Source: CAYXWM01 sp964468805 (GTDB lineage: Bacteria; Bacillota; Clostridia; Lachnospirales; WRBF01). From it: DNA of 27,301 nucleotides. Below are positions 1-8,337 of this stretch, piece after piece. The stretch is taken from contig CAYXWM010000042.1 of the NCBI GenBank assembly GCA_964468805.1, positions 1-27,301 on the forward strand. The letters are read 5' to 3'. The notes beneath the pieces are model-generated. The model was not told where the DNA came from and did not search any database. It saw only the letters and a program-made list of their open reading frames with translations. Within the stretch, counting starts at the first letter, position 1, and the number at the start of each line of letters is the position of its first letter. The position numbers and the translations under genes are program-made.

Positions 1-46
1 GACTGCCCATACCCGCAGCCATTACCACCAAAATAGGTTCGCTCAT
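1..46 (-). CDS. Nucleotidyltransferase (NTP_transferase-like), 5' end only
   Basis: Only the first 15 codons lie in the window; the gene runs off the left edge. The ATG at 46-44 follows a good SD (GGGAG, 5-6 bases upstream). The visible peptide reads MSEPILVVMAAGMGS. The hydrophobic strand followed by AAGMGS is the N-terminal nucleotide-binding loop of the sugar-phosphate nucleotidyltransferase superfamily, in which G-x-G-(S/T)-R contacts the nucleoside triphosphate. Substrate cannot be told from this fragment. It lies about 160 bases downstream of lysS on the same strand. No clear terminator or promoter is seen between them, so read-through from lysS is possible. Confidence 0.6.
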   Translation of the reverse strand, partial: MSEPILVVMAAGMGS

Positions 47-206
47 AATATCTCCCTTTCGATTCAAAATAAAATTCACTAACTACTGTATAAATTTAAG
101 GAAGTAACTGAGTTGTGGTTGTCGTAGGTCGTTGTATAAGTATGCCGGTTGTCTGTCCATAAAACATTAAGTCAAATGCCATACAATGCATGATATTAAT
201 CAATTA

Positions 207-1709
207 TTATTGTTGGGGTTTCATGGTGGGGAACAGCAATACGTCACGAATGGAGTATGAGTTTGTTAAAAGCATAACAAATCTATCCACTCCAAGTCCC
301 AATCCACCGGTAGGCGGCATTCCGTATTCTAAGGCAAGCATAAAGTCCTCGTCAATAAGGTTTGCTTCCTGGTCGCCCATATTACGTAATTGCTCCTGAT
401 GTTCAAAGCGTTTGCGTTGATCTATGGGGTCATTAAGCTCGGAATATGCATTGGCAAATTCTCGACCCACGATAAACAACTCAAAACGCTCGGTATATTC
501 GGGGTTTTCGGGTTTTCTTTTGGTCAGCGGAGAAATTTCTACCGGATGATCCATAATGAAAGTGGGTTGTATCAACTTGTCTTCCACGTATTTTTCGAAG
601 AAAAGATTGAGAATATCGCCTTTTCCATGATGTTTTTCGAGCTCTATGTGATGTTGTTTTGCAATTTGTTTAGCATCTTCAAGAGTTTCGATTTGAGTAA
701 AGTCAACCTCGGCATATTTTATAACCGCATCTATCATGGTCAATCGTTGGAAAGGTTTGCTGAAATCTATGGTGTGTTCGCCATAAACCACATTTTGGTC
801 GCCCAGAACTTCATTAACCACTGTTCTCATCATTGTTTCTATAAGTTCCATCATACCGTGATAATCTGTGTAGGCTTCATATAATTCTATCATGGTAAAT
901 TCGGGATTGTGTTTAATACTCAATCCTTCGTTTCGGAAGATACGTCCCAATTCATAAACCTTTTCCAAACCGCCAACTATAAGTCTCTTCAAAGGCAGCT
1001 CCAAGGCAATGCGGAGATACATTTCCATATCAAGAGCATTGTGGTGTGTTATAAAAGGACGTGCGGCAGCACCGCCGGCAACTGTTTGCAATACCGGGGT
1101 TTCCACTTCGATATATCCTCTGTCGTCCAAGAAACGTCTGATAGACTTAATAATTGCAGAGCGTTTTAAGAAGGTATCCTTTACATCGGGATTAACGATT
1201 AAGTCAAGGTAACGTTGGCGATAACGTAATTCTTGGTCTTTTAATCCATGCCATTTTTCCGGGAGAACTTGAAGGCTTTTTGAAAGTAAAACCAGTTCAG
1301 TTGCTCTGACGGATACTTCGCCGTGTTGGGTTCTGAATACTATGCCCTTAACACCGACTATATCGCCTATATCCATCTTTTTAAACTCGTTGTAGCTTTC
1401 TTCGCCCAGTTCGTTTTTTCTGACGTATATTTGAATTTTGCCTTCTCTGTCACGGACATCACAAAAAGACGCCTTGCCCATTACTCTCTTGGTCATCATA
1501 CGTCCTGCAATACAAACTTCGTTATTCTCCAATTTTTCAAAGTCTTCGTGAATTGTTGCCGAATTTGAATTAACCGGATATTTAACTTGTTTAAAAGGGT
1601 CCTTGCCCTCTGCTTGCAGTTGAGCCAATTTTTCACGGCGAAAGCGTATCTGTTCGTTATATTGTTCCTGAAGAAGTTCTTCGGTAATTTGAGGTTCGTT
1701 CTCGTTCAT
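207..1709 (-). CDS. lysS: Lysyl-tRNA synthetase, class II
   Basis: Charges tRNA-Lys with lysine in the cytoplasm. The 500-residue product has the normal bacterial LysRS length and order: an N-terminal OB-fold anticodon-binding domain (about residues 50-160, ending before RYRQRYLDLI), then the class II catalytic core. Motif 2 is visible as FRNEGLSIKHNPEFTMIELYEAY and motif 3 as GLGLGVDRFVMLL near the C-terminus, which ends in the usual SIRDVLLFP. I place the start at the ATG at 1709-1707 (MNENEPQ) because GAGAGG lies 8 bases upstream. An in-frame ATG at 1742 lacks an SD and falls inside a leader hairpin. The gene follows ilvC on the same strand, with about 240 bases and several inverted repeats between. 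No T-box signature was found upstream. Confidence 0.97.
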   Translation of the reverse strand: MNENEPQITEELLQEQYNEQIRFRREKLAQLQAEGKDPFKQVKYPVNSNSATIHEDFEKLENNEVCIAGRMMTKRVMGKASFCDVRDREGKIQIYVRKNELGEESYNEFKKMDIGDIVGVKGIVFRTQHGEVSVRATELVLLSKSLQVLPEKWHGLKDQELRYRQRYLDLIVNPDVKDTFLKRSAIIKSIRRFLDDRGYIEVETPVLQTVAGGAAARPFITHHNALDMEMYLRIALELPLKRLIVGGLEKVYELGRIFRNEGLSIKHNPEFTMIELYEAYTDYHGMMELIETMMRTVVNEVLGDQNVVYGEHTIDFSKPFQRLTMIDAVIKYAEVDFTQIETLEDAKQIAKQHHIELEKHHGKGDILNLFFEKYVEDKLIQPTFIMDHPVEISPLTKRKPENPEYTERFELFIVGREFANAYSELNDPIDQRKRFEHQEQLRNMGDQEANLIDEDFMLALEYGMPPTGGLGLGVDRFVMLLTNSYSIRDVLLFPTMKPQQ

Positions 1710-1735
1710 TTTATTTACCTCTCTTGTTATAATCG

Positions 1736-1780
1736 GAAACATAGAGGGTTCCGGAGTAATACCCGGAAGAATTATGTTTC
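1736..1780 (-). promoter_or_regulatory. Stem-loop in the lysS 5' leader
   Basis: On the minus strand GAAACATA (1780-1773) pairs with TATGTTTC (1743-1736). Inside it TTCCGG (1768-1763) pairs with CCGGAA (1754-1749) around an 8-base loop. The two-step hairpin ends about 27 bases before the lysS ATG and has no U-tract, so it looks like a leader structure rather than a terminator. It matches no riboswitch class that I recognise. Confidence 0.4.
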
Positions 1781-1856
1781 TATGTATATTTTAACCGGAT
1801 TTATGAGAGTAAAATACATTGGGTCCGATAAATATAAAAAATCAATCCACTTTTAA

Positions 1857-1876
1857 GGGACTTTTTAAAGAGTCCC
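1857..1876. repeat. Short inverted repeat GGGACT...AGTCCC
   Basis: GGGACT (1857-1862) and AGTCCC (1871-1876) flank an A/T-rich centre (TTT...AAA) that can extend the stem. It lies between ilvC and lysS. Read on the minus strand it is followed by TTAAAAG, a very weak U-tract. It may be a second 3' structure for ilvC. Confidence 0.35.
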
Positions 1877-1901
1877 GGTATAAAATGGTTTGTTTAAGGA
1901 C

Positions 1902-1934
1902 TTTGAGGAAACTTTTATACAAAGTTTCCTCAAA
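1902..1934 (-). terminator. Hairpin just downstream of ilvC, possible 3' end
   Basis: TTTGAGGAAACTTT (1902-1915) and AAAGTTTCCTCAAA (1921-1934) form a perfect 14-bp inverted repeat around a 5-base loop, starting 13 bases after the ilvC stop. The position suits the end of ilvC mRNA. However, the U-rich side on the minus strand lies before the hairpin, not after it, so intrinsic termination would be weak; RNA 3'-end stabilisation is an alternative. Confidence 0.5.
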
Positions 1935-1947
1935 AAAGTAATGCTAT

Positions 1948-2934
1948 TTATTTCTTTAACCAGCTCATCATTTTTCTTAATTTAGCACCGACTTTTTCAA
2001 CAGGATGTTCTGCTTCAAGTGAACGCATTGCTAAGAAATTAGCACGACCGGCAGCTTTGTTTTCGGTAATCCAGTTGCCTGCAAATTTGCCTTCTTGGAT
2101 TTCTTTCAGTACTTTTTTCATTTCTTTGCGGGTTTCTTCGGTAACGATTCTTCTGCCTGTTACATAGTCGCCGTATTCTGCAGTGTCGGAGATGGAGTAA
2201 CGCATGAAGGAGAAACCGCCGCTGTTTATTAAGTCAACGATTAATTTCATTTCGTGTACACATTCAAAATATGCCATTTCGGGAGAGTAACCTGCTTCAA
2301 CCAGTGTATCGAAACCGGCTTTCATAAGCTCGGTTACGCCGCCGCACAATACAGCTTGTTCGCCGAAAAGGTCTGTTTCGGTTTCTTCTTTGAAAGTGGT
2401 TTCAAAGATTCCTGCACGACCGGCACCGATAGCTGCTGCGTATGCAAGTGCATAATCTTTGGCTTTTGTGGAATAATCTTGGTGAATAGCAACGAGAGAG
2501 GGTACGCCTCTGCCTTCAAGATATTGGCTTCTTACAGTATGTCCCGGTCCTTTGGGAGCAACCATGCAAACGTCTACGTCTTGAGGTACTTCGATTTGTT
2601 TAAAGTGTACGGAGAAACCGTGAGCAAACATTAAAACGTTGCCTTTAACAAGGTTGGGTTGAATGCTTTCTTTATATATATCAGCTGTAACTTGGTCGGG
2701 AACCAACATCATGATAATATCTGCAAGTTCAGCAGCTACTGCTGTATCATAAACTTTAATACCATCGTTTTCTACAACACTTCTGCGAGCGGAATTGGGA
2801 GCAAGACCAACGATTACGTTTACTCCGCTGTCTTTAAGGTTTTGTGCATGAGCATGACCTTGGCTGCCGTATCCGATGATGGCTACTGTTTTGCCTTCCA
2901 GTAATTTAGGGTTACAATCTTGTTCGTAAAGCAT
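1948..2934 (-). CDS. ilvC: Ketol-acid reductoisomerase
   Basis: Converts acetolactate or acetohydroxybutyrate into the dihydroxy acid with NAD(P)H and magnesium, the second shared step of valine and isoleucine synthesis. The 328-residue product is a class I (short) enzyme. The N-terminal Rossmann domain has the nucleotide loop GYGSQGHAHA (residues 21-30), and an R-R-S segment after the second strand suggests NADPH preference. The all-alpha C-terminal domain carries the conserved ETDLFGEQAVLCGG, which contains acidic metal ligands, and GFSFMRYSISDTAEYGD. The ATG at 2934 has GGAGG 7 bases upstream. It is the second gene after ilvB on the same strand, with 227 bases between them that contain a long palindrome. 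A hairpin follows the stop. Confidence 0.97.
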   Translation of the reverse strand: MLYEQDCNPKLLEGKTVAIIGYGSQGHAHAQNLKDSGVNVIVGLAPNSARRSVVENDGIKVYDTAVAAELADIIMMLVPDQVTADIYKESIQPNLVKGNVLMFAHGFSVHFKQIEVPQDVDVCMVAPKGPGHTVRSQYLEGRGVPSLVAIHQDYSTKAKDYALAYAAAIGAGRAGIFETTFKEETETDLFGEQAVLCGGVTELMKAGFDTLVEAGYSPEMAYFECVHEMKLIVDLINSGGFSFMRYSISDTAEYGDYVTGRRIVTEETRKEMKKVLKEIQEGKFAGNWITENKAAGRANFLAMRSLEAEHPVEKVGAKLRKMMSWLKK

Positions 2935-2962
2935 GGTTATTCCTCCAAATAATTTTATTGTA

Positions 2963-3103
2963 ATATTGTTTCTTGAAAGATGCAGAGAAAAAAATGCCGT
3001 GCTTCATATGCGTTCTCTTTATGTTGGGTTGCGGAAAAGCTCCACAACCCAACCGGTCGCTCACAATAAGCATTTTTTTCTCTGTTTAAAAAAGAAACAG
3101 TAT
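2963..3103. repeat. Long imperfect palindrome between ilvB and ilvC (element A)
   Basis: Nested inverted arms: ATATTGTTTCTT (2963-2974) faces AAGAAACAGTAT (3092-3103), with one mismatch. CAGAGAAAAAAATGC (2983-2997) is a perfect 15-bp partner of 3070-3084. GTTGGGTTGCGGA (3023-3035) pairs with TCCACAACCCAAC (3041-3053) with one G-T pair and a 5-base loop. The whole unit could fold into one long hairpin in the ilvB-ilvC transcript. It contains ACCGGTCGCTC (3052-3062), which also occurs in the palindrome at 23108-23329. It could be a MITE-like insertion or an mRNA processing element. Confidence 0.6.
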
Positions 3104-3161
3104 AAGTCCTCGTTAATTAAAGCAAGATAAGTACGATTATAAAATATTTTAGATGAAGCGT

Positions 3162-4820
3162 TTACTTAAGTATAATGTCTGTTGCACTACCACCCGGCGG
3201 AATAATGGGGAAAACGTTATCGTCTTGATTAATTTCACAATCAACGATACAGGGTTTTCCGCAATTTAATGCCTCGGAAAGAACAGATTTTATTTTGGAA
3301 ATGTCATCTATTCTATAGCCGTTTGCACCAAAGGCTTCTGCCAATTTTACATAATCCGTTTGACGGTTTATGCTGGTGTTGGAAAAGCGTTTATTATAGA
3401 ACAACGTTTGCCATTGACGCACCATTCCCAGCACTCTGTTATTTAATATAACTACCGTAATGGGAAGATTTTCGCTGACACAAACCGCCATTTCATTCAT
3501 ATTCATATGGAAACAACCGTCACCCGTAACCAAAACCACTCTCTTGTCCGGATTAGCAACTTTAGCACCTATGGCGGCACCCAAGCCGTAACCCATAGTA
3601 CCTAAGCCGCCTGAGGTCAAGAAAGTTCTGGGTTTCTTAAATTTATAGTATTGGGCAGTCAACATCTGATGTTGCCCTACGTCAGTAACGATAATGGTAT
3701 CATCATCGGACAAATCCGAAATTGTAGTAATAACCTCTCTGGGGTTTACATAATCTGAGGATTTGCTGTCCGGCATGGGTTTTTCGGCTTTGTAAGCCAT
3801 CAATTCGTCCAACCATTCCGAGCTGTCCGGTTTGGTACAAATACGGGTAAGTTCGGTAAGAATTTGTTTAGCGTCACCATTTACGGATAAATAAGAAGTT
3901 ACGTTCTTATTTATTTCCGAAGAGTCAATATCTATGTGTATAACCTTGGCACTTTGAGCAAAGCTGTGTCGGTTCAAGGCAACTCTGTCAGAAAAACGCG
4001 AGCCCACGGCAATAAGCAAATCACAATCATGTGCCGCTTTGTTTGATACAGGCGTTCCGTGCATTCCTACCATTCCCAGTAACAATTCATAATTGTACGG
4101 TATGGCTGAAATGCCCATTATACTCGAGCATAAGGGTATATTAAGCTTGCGGGAAAATTCTATGAGTTCTTCACAGGCTCCCGAATTTATAATACCACCG
4201 CCTGAGTATATCAAAGGTTTGGTACTTTGTGCAATAATTTCTGTAATTTGTTTAAGTATTTTGGGATTCGGAGATTTTATTTCCCTTTTTTCTACAGGTT
4301 TAGCGGGAACAAAATCTGCTTGTTTTACTGTAATATCTTTTGGTATGTCGATAAGCACCGGGCCGGGACGGCCGGATTTTGCTATTATAAATGCTTTACG
4401 CACTGTTTCAGCCAATAGATTTACATCTTTTACAATAAAATTATGTTTCGTAATAGGCATGGTAATGCCTGCCGCATCTACTTCTTGGAAGCTGTCGCGT
4501 CCAATCAAATCCACGGCTACGTTGCCCGTGATGGCAACCATGGGTACGGAATCCAAAAAAGCCGTGGCTATGCCTGTGACCAAATTGGTTGCCCCGGGAC
4601 CCGATGTTGCCAATACCACGCCAACCTTGCCCGTAGAGCGTGCATATCCGTCGGCTGCATGAGCAGCACCCTGTTCGTGAGAAGCTATAACATGCTTTAT
4701 TTTATCTTTTGCATCATATAAAGCATCGTATATGTTTAACACTGAACCGCCCGGATAACCGAAAATTACGTCCACGCCCTGTTCAATTAATGTTTCGACA
4801 AGTATTTTAGCACCGGTCAT
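3162..4820 (-). CDS. ilvB: Acetolactate synthase, large (catalytic) subunit
   Basis: Condenses pyruvate with pyruvate or 2-oxobutyrate using thiamine diphosphate (ThDP), the first shared step of branched-chain amino acid synthesis. The 552 residues show the three ThDP-enzyme domains. The N-terminal pyrimidine-binding domain carries the catalytic glutamate E49 in SHEQGAAHAADGYAR. A central domain (about 190-325) follows. The C-terminal pyrophosphate-binding domain contains the GDG...NN motif (GDGCFHMNMNEMA ... VILNN). The end, IPPGGSATDII, is typical of anabolic IlvB. The ATG at 4820 has AAAGGAG 8-9 bases upstream and a strong promoter at 4895-4923. No regulatory subunit gene (ilvN) follows; ilvC is next. 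Catabolic AlsS is less likely given the ilvC neighbour. Confidence 0.95.
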   Translation of the reverse strand: MTGAKILVETLIEQGVDVIFGYPGGSVLNIYDALYDAKDKIKHVIASHEQGAAHAADGYARSTGKVGVVLATSGPGATNLVTGIATAFLDSVPMVAITGNVAVDLIGRDSFQEVDAAGITMPITKHNFIVKDVNLLAETVRKAFIIAKSGRPGPVLIDIPKDITVKQADFVPAKPVEKREIKSPNPKILKQITEIIAQSTKPLIYSGGGIINSGACEELIEFSRKLNIPLCSSIMGISAIPYNYELLLGMVGMHGTPVSNKAAHDCDLLIAVGSRFSDRVALNRHSFAQSAKVIHIDIDSSEINKNVTSYLSVNGDAKQILTELTRICTKPDSSEWLDELMAYKAEKPMPDSKSSDYVNPREVITTISDLSDDDTIIVTDVGQHQMLTAQYYKFKKPRTFLTSGGLGTMGYGLGAAIGAKVANPDKRVVLVTGDGCFHMNMNEMAVCVSENLPITVVILNNRVLGMVRQWQTLFYNKRFSNTSINRQTDYVKLAEAFGANGYRIDDISKIKSVLSEALNCGKPCIVDCEINQDDNVFPIIPPGGSATDIILK

Positions 4821-4894
4821 GGGAATTCTCCTTTGCTTTAAACTACCGTTTTAGAACTGTTAAACAGTGGAAAATCGGCGTTTTAAATTACAGT

Positions 4895-4923
4895 ATTATA
4901 TCATAGGATTATTTGTTTTGCAA
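4895..4923 (-). promoter_or_regulatory. Sigma-A promoter of ilvB
   Basis: On the minus strand TTGCAA (4923-4918), a 17-base spacer and TATAAT (4900-4895) form a near-consensus promoter. A TG one base before the -10 box gives an extended -10. Transcription would start about 68 bases before the ilvB ATG. Confidence 0.75.
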
Positions 4924-5175
4924 GTTGAACATACTGATTTTTTTACCGAATTTATACGGATTTTCAGGAAAAAGGTCGCTTCTTTTACCGGTATGCAATT
5001 ATATGTAACCCATCAAAAATATTATTTTTTAATTAATAATTAATCGTAGATTAATAATATGGCTATTGAATGTTAAGTTGCTTTATGGTATCGTATTTTT
5101 GATAGAAATAACAACATTATCTATAGTAAGTAAAATTTGGTCTATTTTTAGTTATTAAATTAACAAGTAGTTGTA

Positions 5176-5202
5176 TAAATTTTATTGCCTTACCGCCGAT
5201 TT
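5176..5202 (+). promoter_or_regulatory. Sigma-D (sigma-28) type promoter of the che operon
   Basis: TAAA (5176-5179), a 15-base spacer and GCCGATTT (5195-5202) match the motility/chemotaxis sigma factor consensus TAAA-N15-GCCGATAT at 10 of 12 positions, with exactly the right spacing. It lies about 120 bases upstream of the cheA start and points into the operon. No flagellar gene is in the window, so this is the main hint that the operon belongs to the motility regulon. Confidence 0.7.
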
Positions 5203-5322
5203 TGAGTTATTTCATAAAATAAATAATGTAGCAAAATATACAATAAGTCAATTATCAATAATAACCAAAATATTAAGGAAATTGAGAATAAATTTATTGT
5301 GCGTTTAAAGGAGGCAGATAGT

Positions 5323-8300
5323 TTGAGCTTGGATGAGTTTTTGCAGGACTTCGTTGAAGAAGCCAAAACACATATTGAAGAAATCGAAACCGCCTTTTTG
5401 GATACAGAAGCTTTTGTAAAAGACGCGCAAAAAATTAACGACGTATTCAGGGCCATACACAGTATAAAAGGTACGGCAGGTTTTTTTCGCTTAACTACCA
5501 TAGTAACCCTGTCACACGCCATGGAAAACGTTCTGGGAAAAATTCGCTCCAATGAGCTGGAATTTGCAGATGATGTTTTAGACTGTCTGCTGTTATGCAA
5601 CGATATTTTAAAGCAAATGGTTTTCAACGTTGAACAAAGCGAGAGTACAGACATAACAGCTTACCTCAAACAACTGGAGGCTCTGGCTCAAAACAAACCC
5701 ATAAAAAAACCGGAACCAAAAGTAGAAGAACCCATTTCCCAAACACAGGAAACCATTCCGGAAGACTGCCCACCTGAAAATAAAGAAACTGAAATTATAC
5801 CGGAACCGGCTACAGCAGAAAATGAAAACACCCAAGCAACACATTCCGTTAAAAATACTGACATGAATATTTCTTCTAATATTGATGAAAGGTTTTATGA
5901 GGATTTAAAGAAATTTATAAAAAAAGGTAAAAAGATATTTAAAATCGCCATTCCTTATAATAAAGATTTGCAACTTTATTATAAAAATGTTGATAAACTT
6001 TTCGATGCTGTAAAGGAAATCGGCGATATTATAGACGTTTTTACGGATATAGACCCAACCCACAATATTTCTGAAATAACTAATTTGCTTAATATCTTGG
6101 ATGATGAGGGTACTGTTAGGCTGGAAATGCTTATTACAAGTATTCTGGAATACGAACTGTTTATGGAAGCGATGATGTTTCCGCCGGAATGGATTTTGCA
6201 TATTAAATCCGGTTCCTTGACAAAAAATACTGCCCAAGATGTGACCAAACGAGATGATACCCCTACCAAACTTCTCCAAACAGAAGAAAGTATAAGAGTA
6301 AGCATTAAGTTATTGGAAAATTTAATGGCCTTATCCGGTGAAATGGTATTGGCGAGAAATAGACTTCTGAATGCTTATCACAATAAAAATACGGAGCATT
6401 CGGAAATGACCGGCATTTTGCAAAACATTGACAGCCTCACAAGCAAAATTCAGCAGGAAATTATGAAGACCCGTATGCAGCCCATAGGAAATATTTTTAA
6501 TAAGTTTCCCAGGGTTATAAGGGAAATTTCCAAAAATATGAATAAGGAAATAGCCCTATATATAGAAGGCAAAGAAATAGAGCTTGACAAGACAATGATA
6601 GAAGGACTAGCCGACCCTATTATACACTTAGTCAGAAATTCTGCCGACCATGGTTTGGAAATCCCCGACGAAAGGGAAAAGGCAGGTAAAAAGAGAAAAG
6701 GTTCCATCACTTTGAGGGCATACCATAAAAGCGGTTTGGTTGCCATAGAAATTGAGGATGACGGAGCCGGAATTAATGTAGAAAATGTAAAACGAAAGGC
6801 AGTAGAGAAAGGTATCGTTACGGAGGAACAAGCCTCTAAGATGAGCGAAAGCGAAGTTCACAAGCTTATAATGGAACCCGGTTTTTCCACGGCTAAGTCC
6901 GTTTCCGATATATCGGGCAGAGGCGTGGGCATGGATGTTGTTCGAAGTAATGTGGAAAAACTGGGCGGTGTAGTGGAAATTGACTCCAAGCAAGGTATGG
7001 GTACTACAATAACCCTTCTTCTTCCCAGAACACTGGCTATTATGAAATCCTTGATAATCGGCTGTGAAGGTCAACGTTATGCTATTCCGCAAACAAGCAT
7101 AACGCAAGTCATAAGTTTGAAAGAAGACGAAATTGAAACAAAACTGGAGCATATTAATCGCTCAAAAGAGTTTAGACTCAGAGGAAAATTATTGCCGGTT
7201 ATAAATCTGTCGGATATATTGGGACTGAAAAAGAACGGAGAACAGGCATCAAAAATTGTTGTCTTAAATGTATTTAAAAAACAACTGGGTATTTTGGTAC
7301 ACAGCCTTTTCGATACAGAGGAAACTTTGGTTAAGCCCTTGCCGGTATTTTTAAAATCATGTATAGCTTATTCAGGGGTTACAATTATGGGCGACGGTAA
7401 AATCTCATTGATTTTGGATCCCGAAGGGCTTGCAAAAAAATCGGGTATAAGTTTAAAACCGGAACCGGAAACCGTTGGTATAAGTTCTTCAGATCGAGAC
7501 AAAATCATGTTGGAATACCAAAGCATGATGATGTTTAAATGTTCGGGACCCGAAACATACGGCATAGACATTAATATGGTTTCAAGAGTGGAAACTGTAA
7601 GCGTTTCGGACATTGAGGATATAGGCTCGGAAAAATACGCCAAAATCAGAGGAAAAACTCTAAGGGTTATAAGACCCGAAAGTTATCTGCCTGTTCAAAA
7701 GAATGAATACAATCGCAAAAAGCTAACCGTGATTATACCCAACTTAATCAGTCACCCCATAGGTATTTTGGTTGATAAAATTATCGACAACACCAAGTCC
7801 AACTTTGTTTTGGATACGGAGCAAATAAAAGCTCCCGGTATTTTTGGCACCATAATTTATCAAAATCGAATTGTGATTATTTTAAATATCTATGAATTGT
7901 TTGAACTGGCGGACCCTGTAAATCATCCCAAGGCAAACAATGATATAATACTTTCCAAACGAGTTTTGATTGTTGAAGACACCCCATTTTTTCAGCATAT
8001 AGAAAGAAAATATCTGGAAGCTACCGGTTGTACCGTTACAGTTGCCGAAAACGGCAAGGAGGCTCTGGATATACTTAAAGAGCAAAGTTTTGACTGTATC
8101 GTAAGCGATTTGATTATGCCTGTAATGGGTGGTTTGGAATTTATTCAGCATGTAAGGAAAGATTCAAGACTACGTGAAATTCCTGCTATAGCCCTTACTT
8201 CCATGACGTCGGATAGCTATATAAACAGAGCCTTGGAAAACGGTTTTGATGCCTTTGAAAATAAACTTGACAAAGTCTCCCTATTAAAAACCGTAGACAG

Positions 8301-8337
8301 CGTTATGAATAACAAAATAAGGAGTAATGCCAAATGA
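5323..8337 (+). CDS. cheA: Hybrid chemotaxis histidine kinase CheA with two CheW-like domains and a C-terminal receiver
   Basis: Central kinase of the chemosensory array. About 1004 residues, longer than a typical CheA. Order: HPt/P1 with phospho-accepting H46 (AIHSIKGTAGFF); a Pro/Glu-rich linker (about 125-190); a poorly conserved alpha/beta segment (about 195-295) that may be a P2-like docking domain; P3 dimerisation helices (about 320-385); P4 ATPase with N439 (LVRNSADHGLEIPDE), DDGAGI (479) and GRGVGMDVV (532); a first CheW-like domain (574-715); a second (about 737-865); and a receiver (880-1000) with phospho-acceptor D929. The TTG at 5323 is chosen because AAAGGAGG ends 8 bases before it. 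A GTG at 5299 lies upstream of that SD. The stop overlaps the cheW start (ATGA). It is the first gene after the sigma-D-like promoter. Confidence 0.93.
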   Translation: MSLDEFLQDFVEEAKTHIEEIETAFLDTEAFVKDAQKINDVFRAIHSIKGTAGFFRLTTIVTLSHAMENVLGKIRSNELEFADDVLDCLLLCNDILKQMVFNVEQSESTDITAYLKQLEALAQNKPIKKPEPKVEEPISQTQETIPEDCPPENKETEIIPEPATAENENTQATHSVKNTDMNISSNIDERFYEDLKKFIKKGKKIFKIAIPYNKDLQLYYKNVDKLFDAVKEIGDIIDVFTDIDPTHNISEITNLLNILDDEGTVRLEMLITSILEYELFMEAMMFPPEWILHIKSGSLTKNTAQDVTKRDDTPTKLLQTEESIRVSIKLLENLMALSGEMVLARNRLLNAYHNKNTEHSEMTGILQNIDSLTSKIQQEIMKTRMQPIGNIFNKFPRVIREISKNMNKEIALYIEGKEIELDKTMIEGLADPIIHLVRNSADHGLEIPDEREKAGKKRKGSITLRAYHKSGLVAIEIEDDGAGINVENVKRKAVEKGIVTEEQASKMSESEVHKLIMEPGFSTAKSVSDISGRGVGMDVVRSNVEKLGGVVEIDSKQGMGTTITLLLPRTLAIMKSLIIGCEGQRYAIPQTSITQVISLKEDEIETKLEHINRSKEFRLRGKLLPVINLSDILGLKKNGEQASKIVVLNVFKKQLGILVHSLFDTEETLVKPLPVFLKSCIAYSGVTIMGDGKISLILDPEGLAKKSGISLKPEPETVGISSSDRDKIMLEYQSMMMFKCSGPETYGIDINMVSRVETVSVSDIEDIGSEKYAKIRGKTLRVIRPESYLPVQKNEYNRKKLTVIIPNLISHPIGILVDKIIDNTKSNFVLDTEQIKAPGIFGTIIYQNRIVIILNIYELFELADPVNHPKANNDIILSKRVLIVEDTPFFQHIERKYLEATGCTVTVAENGKEALDILKEQSFDCIVSDLIMPVMGGLEFIQHVRKDSRLREIPAIALTSMTSDSYINRALENGFDAFENKLDKVSLLKTVDSVMNNKIRSNAK

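Larger units (their letters stand above)
4821..5322. other. Divergent intergenic region between ilvB and cheA
   Basis: About 500 bases with no gene. It holds the ilvB promoter (minus strand) and a sigma-D type promoter for the che operon (plus strand). There is a small palindrome ACTGTTAAACAGT in the ilvB leader (about 4856-4868) and an A/T palindrome ATTAATC-GTA-GATTAAT at 5039-5055, roughly midway. No T-box or other known leader motif was recognised on the ilvB side. Confidence 0.6.

Noticed and set aside
390..884. Plus-strand open frame of 164 codons inside lysS
   Set aside because: Antisense to a highly conserved synthetase; Phe/Ile-rich composition typical of a shadow frame; no SD.
4093..4662. 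Plus-strand open frame of 189 codons inside ilvB
   Set aside because: Antisense to conserved ilvB, no family resemblance and no SD; long only because of codon bias on the other strand.
6628..7152. Minus-strand open frame of 174 codons inside cheA
   Set aside because: Covers the conserved ATPase domain of CheA on the other strand; no SD or recognisable domain.
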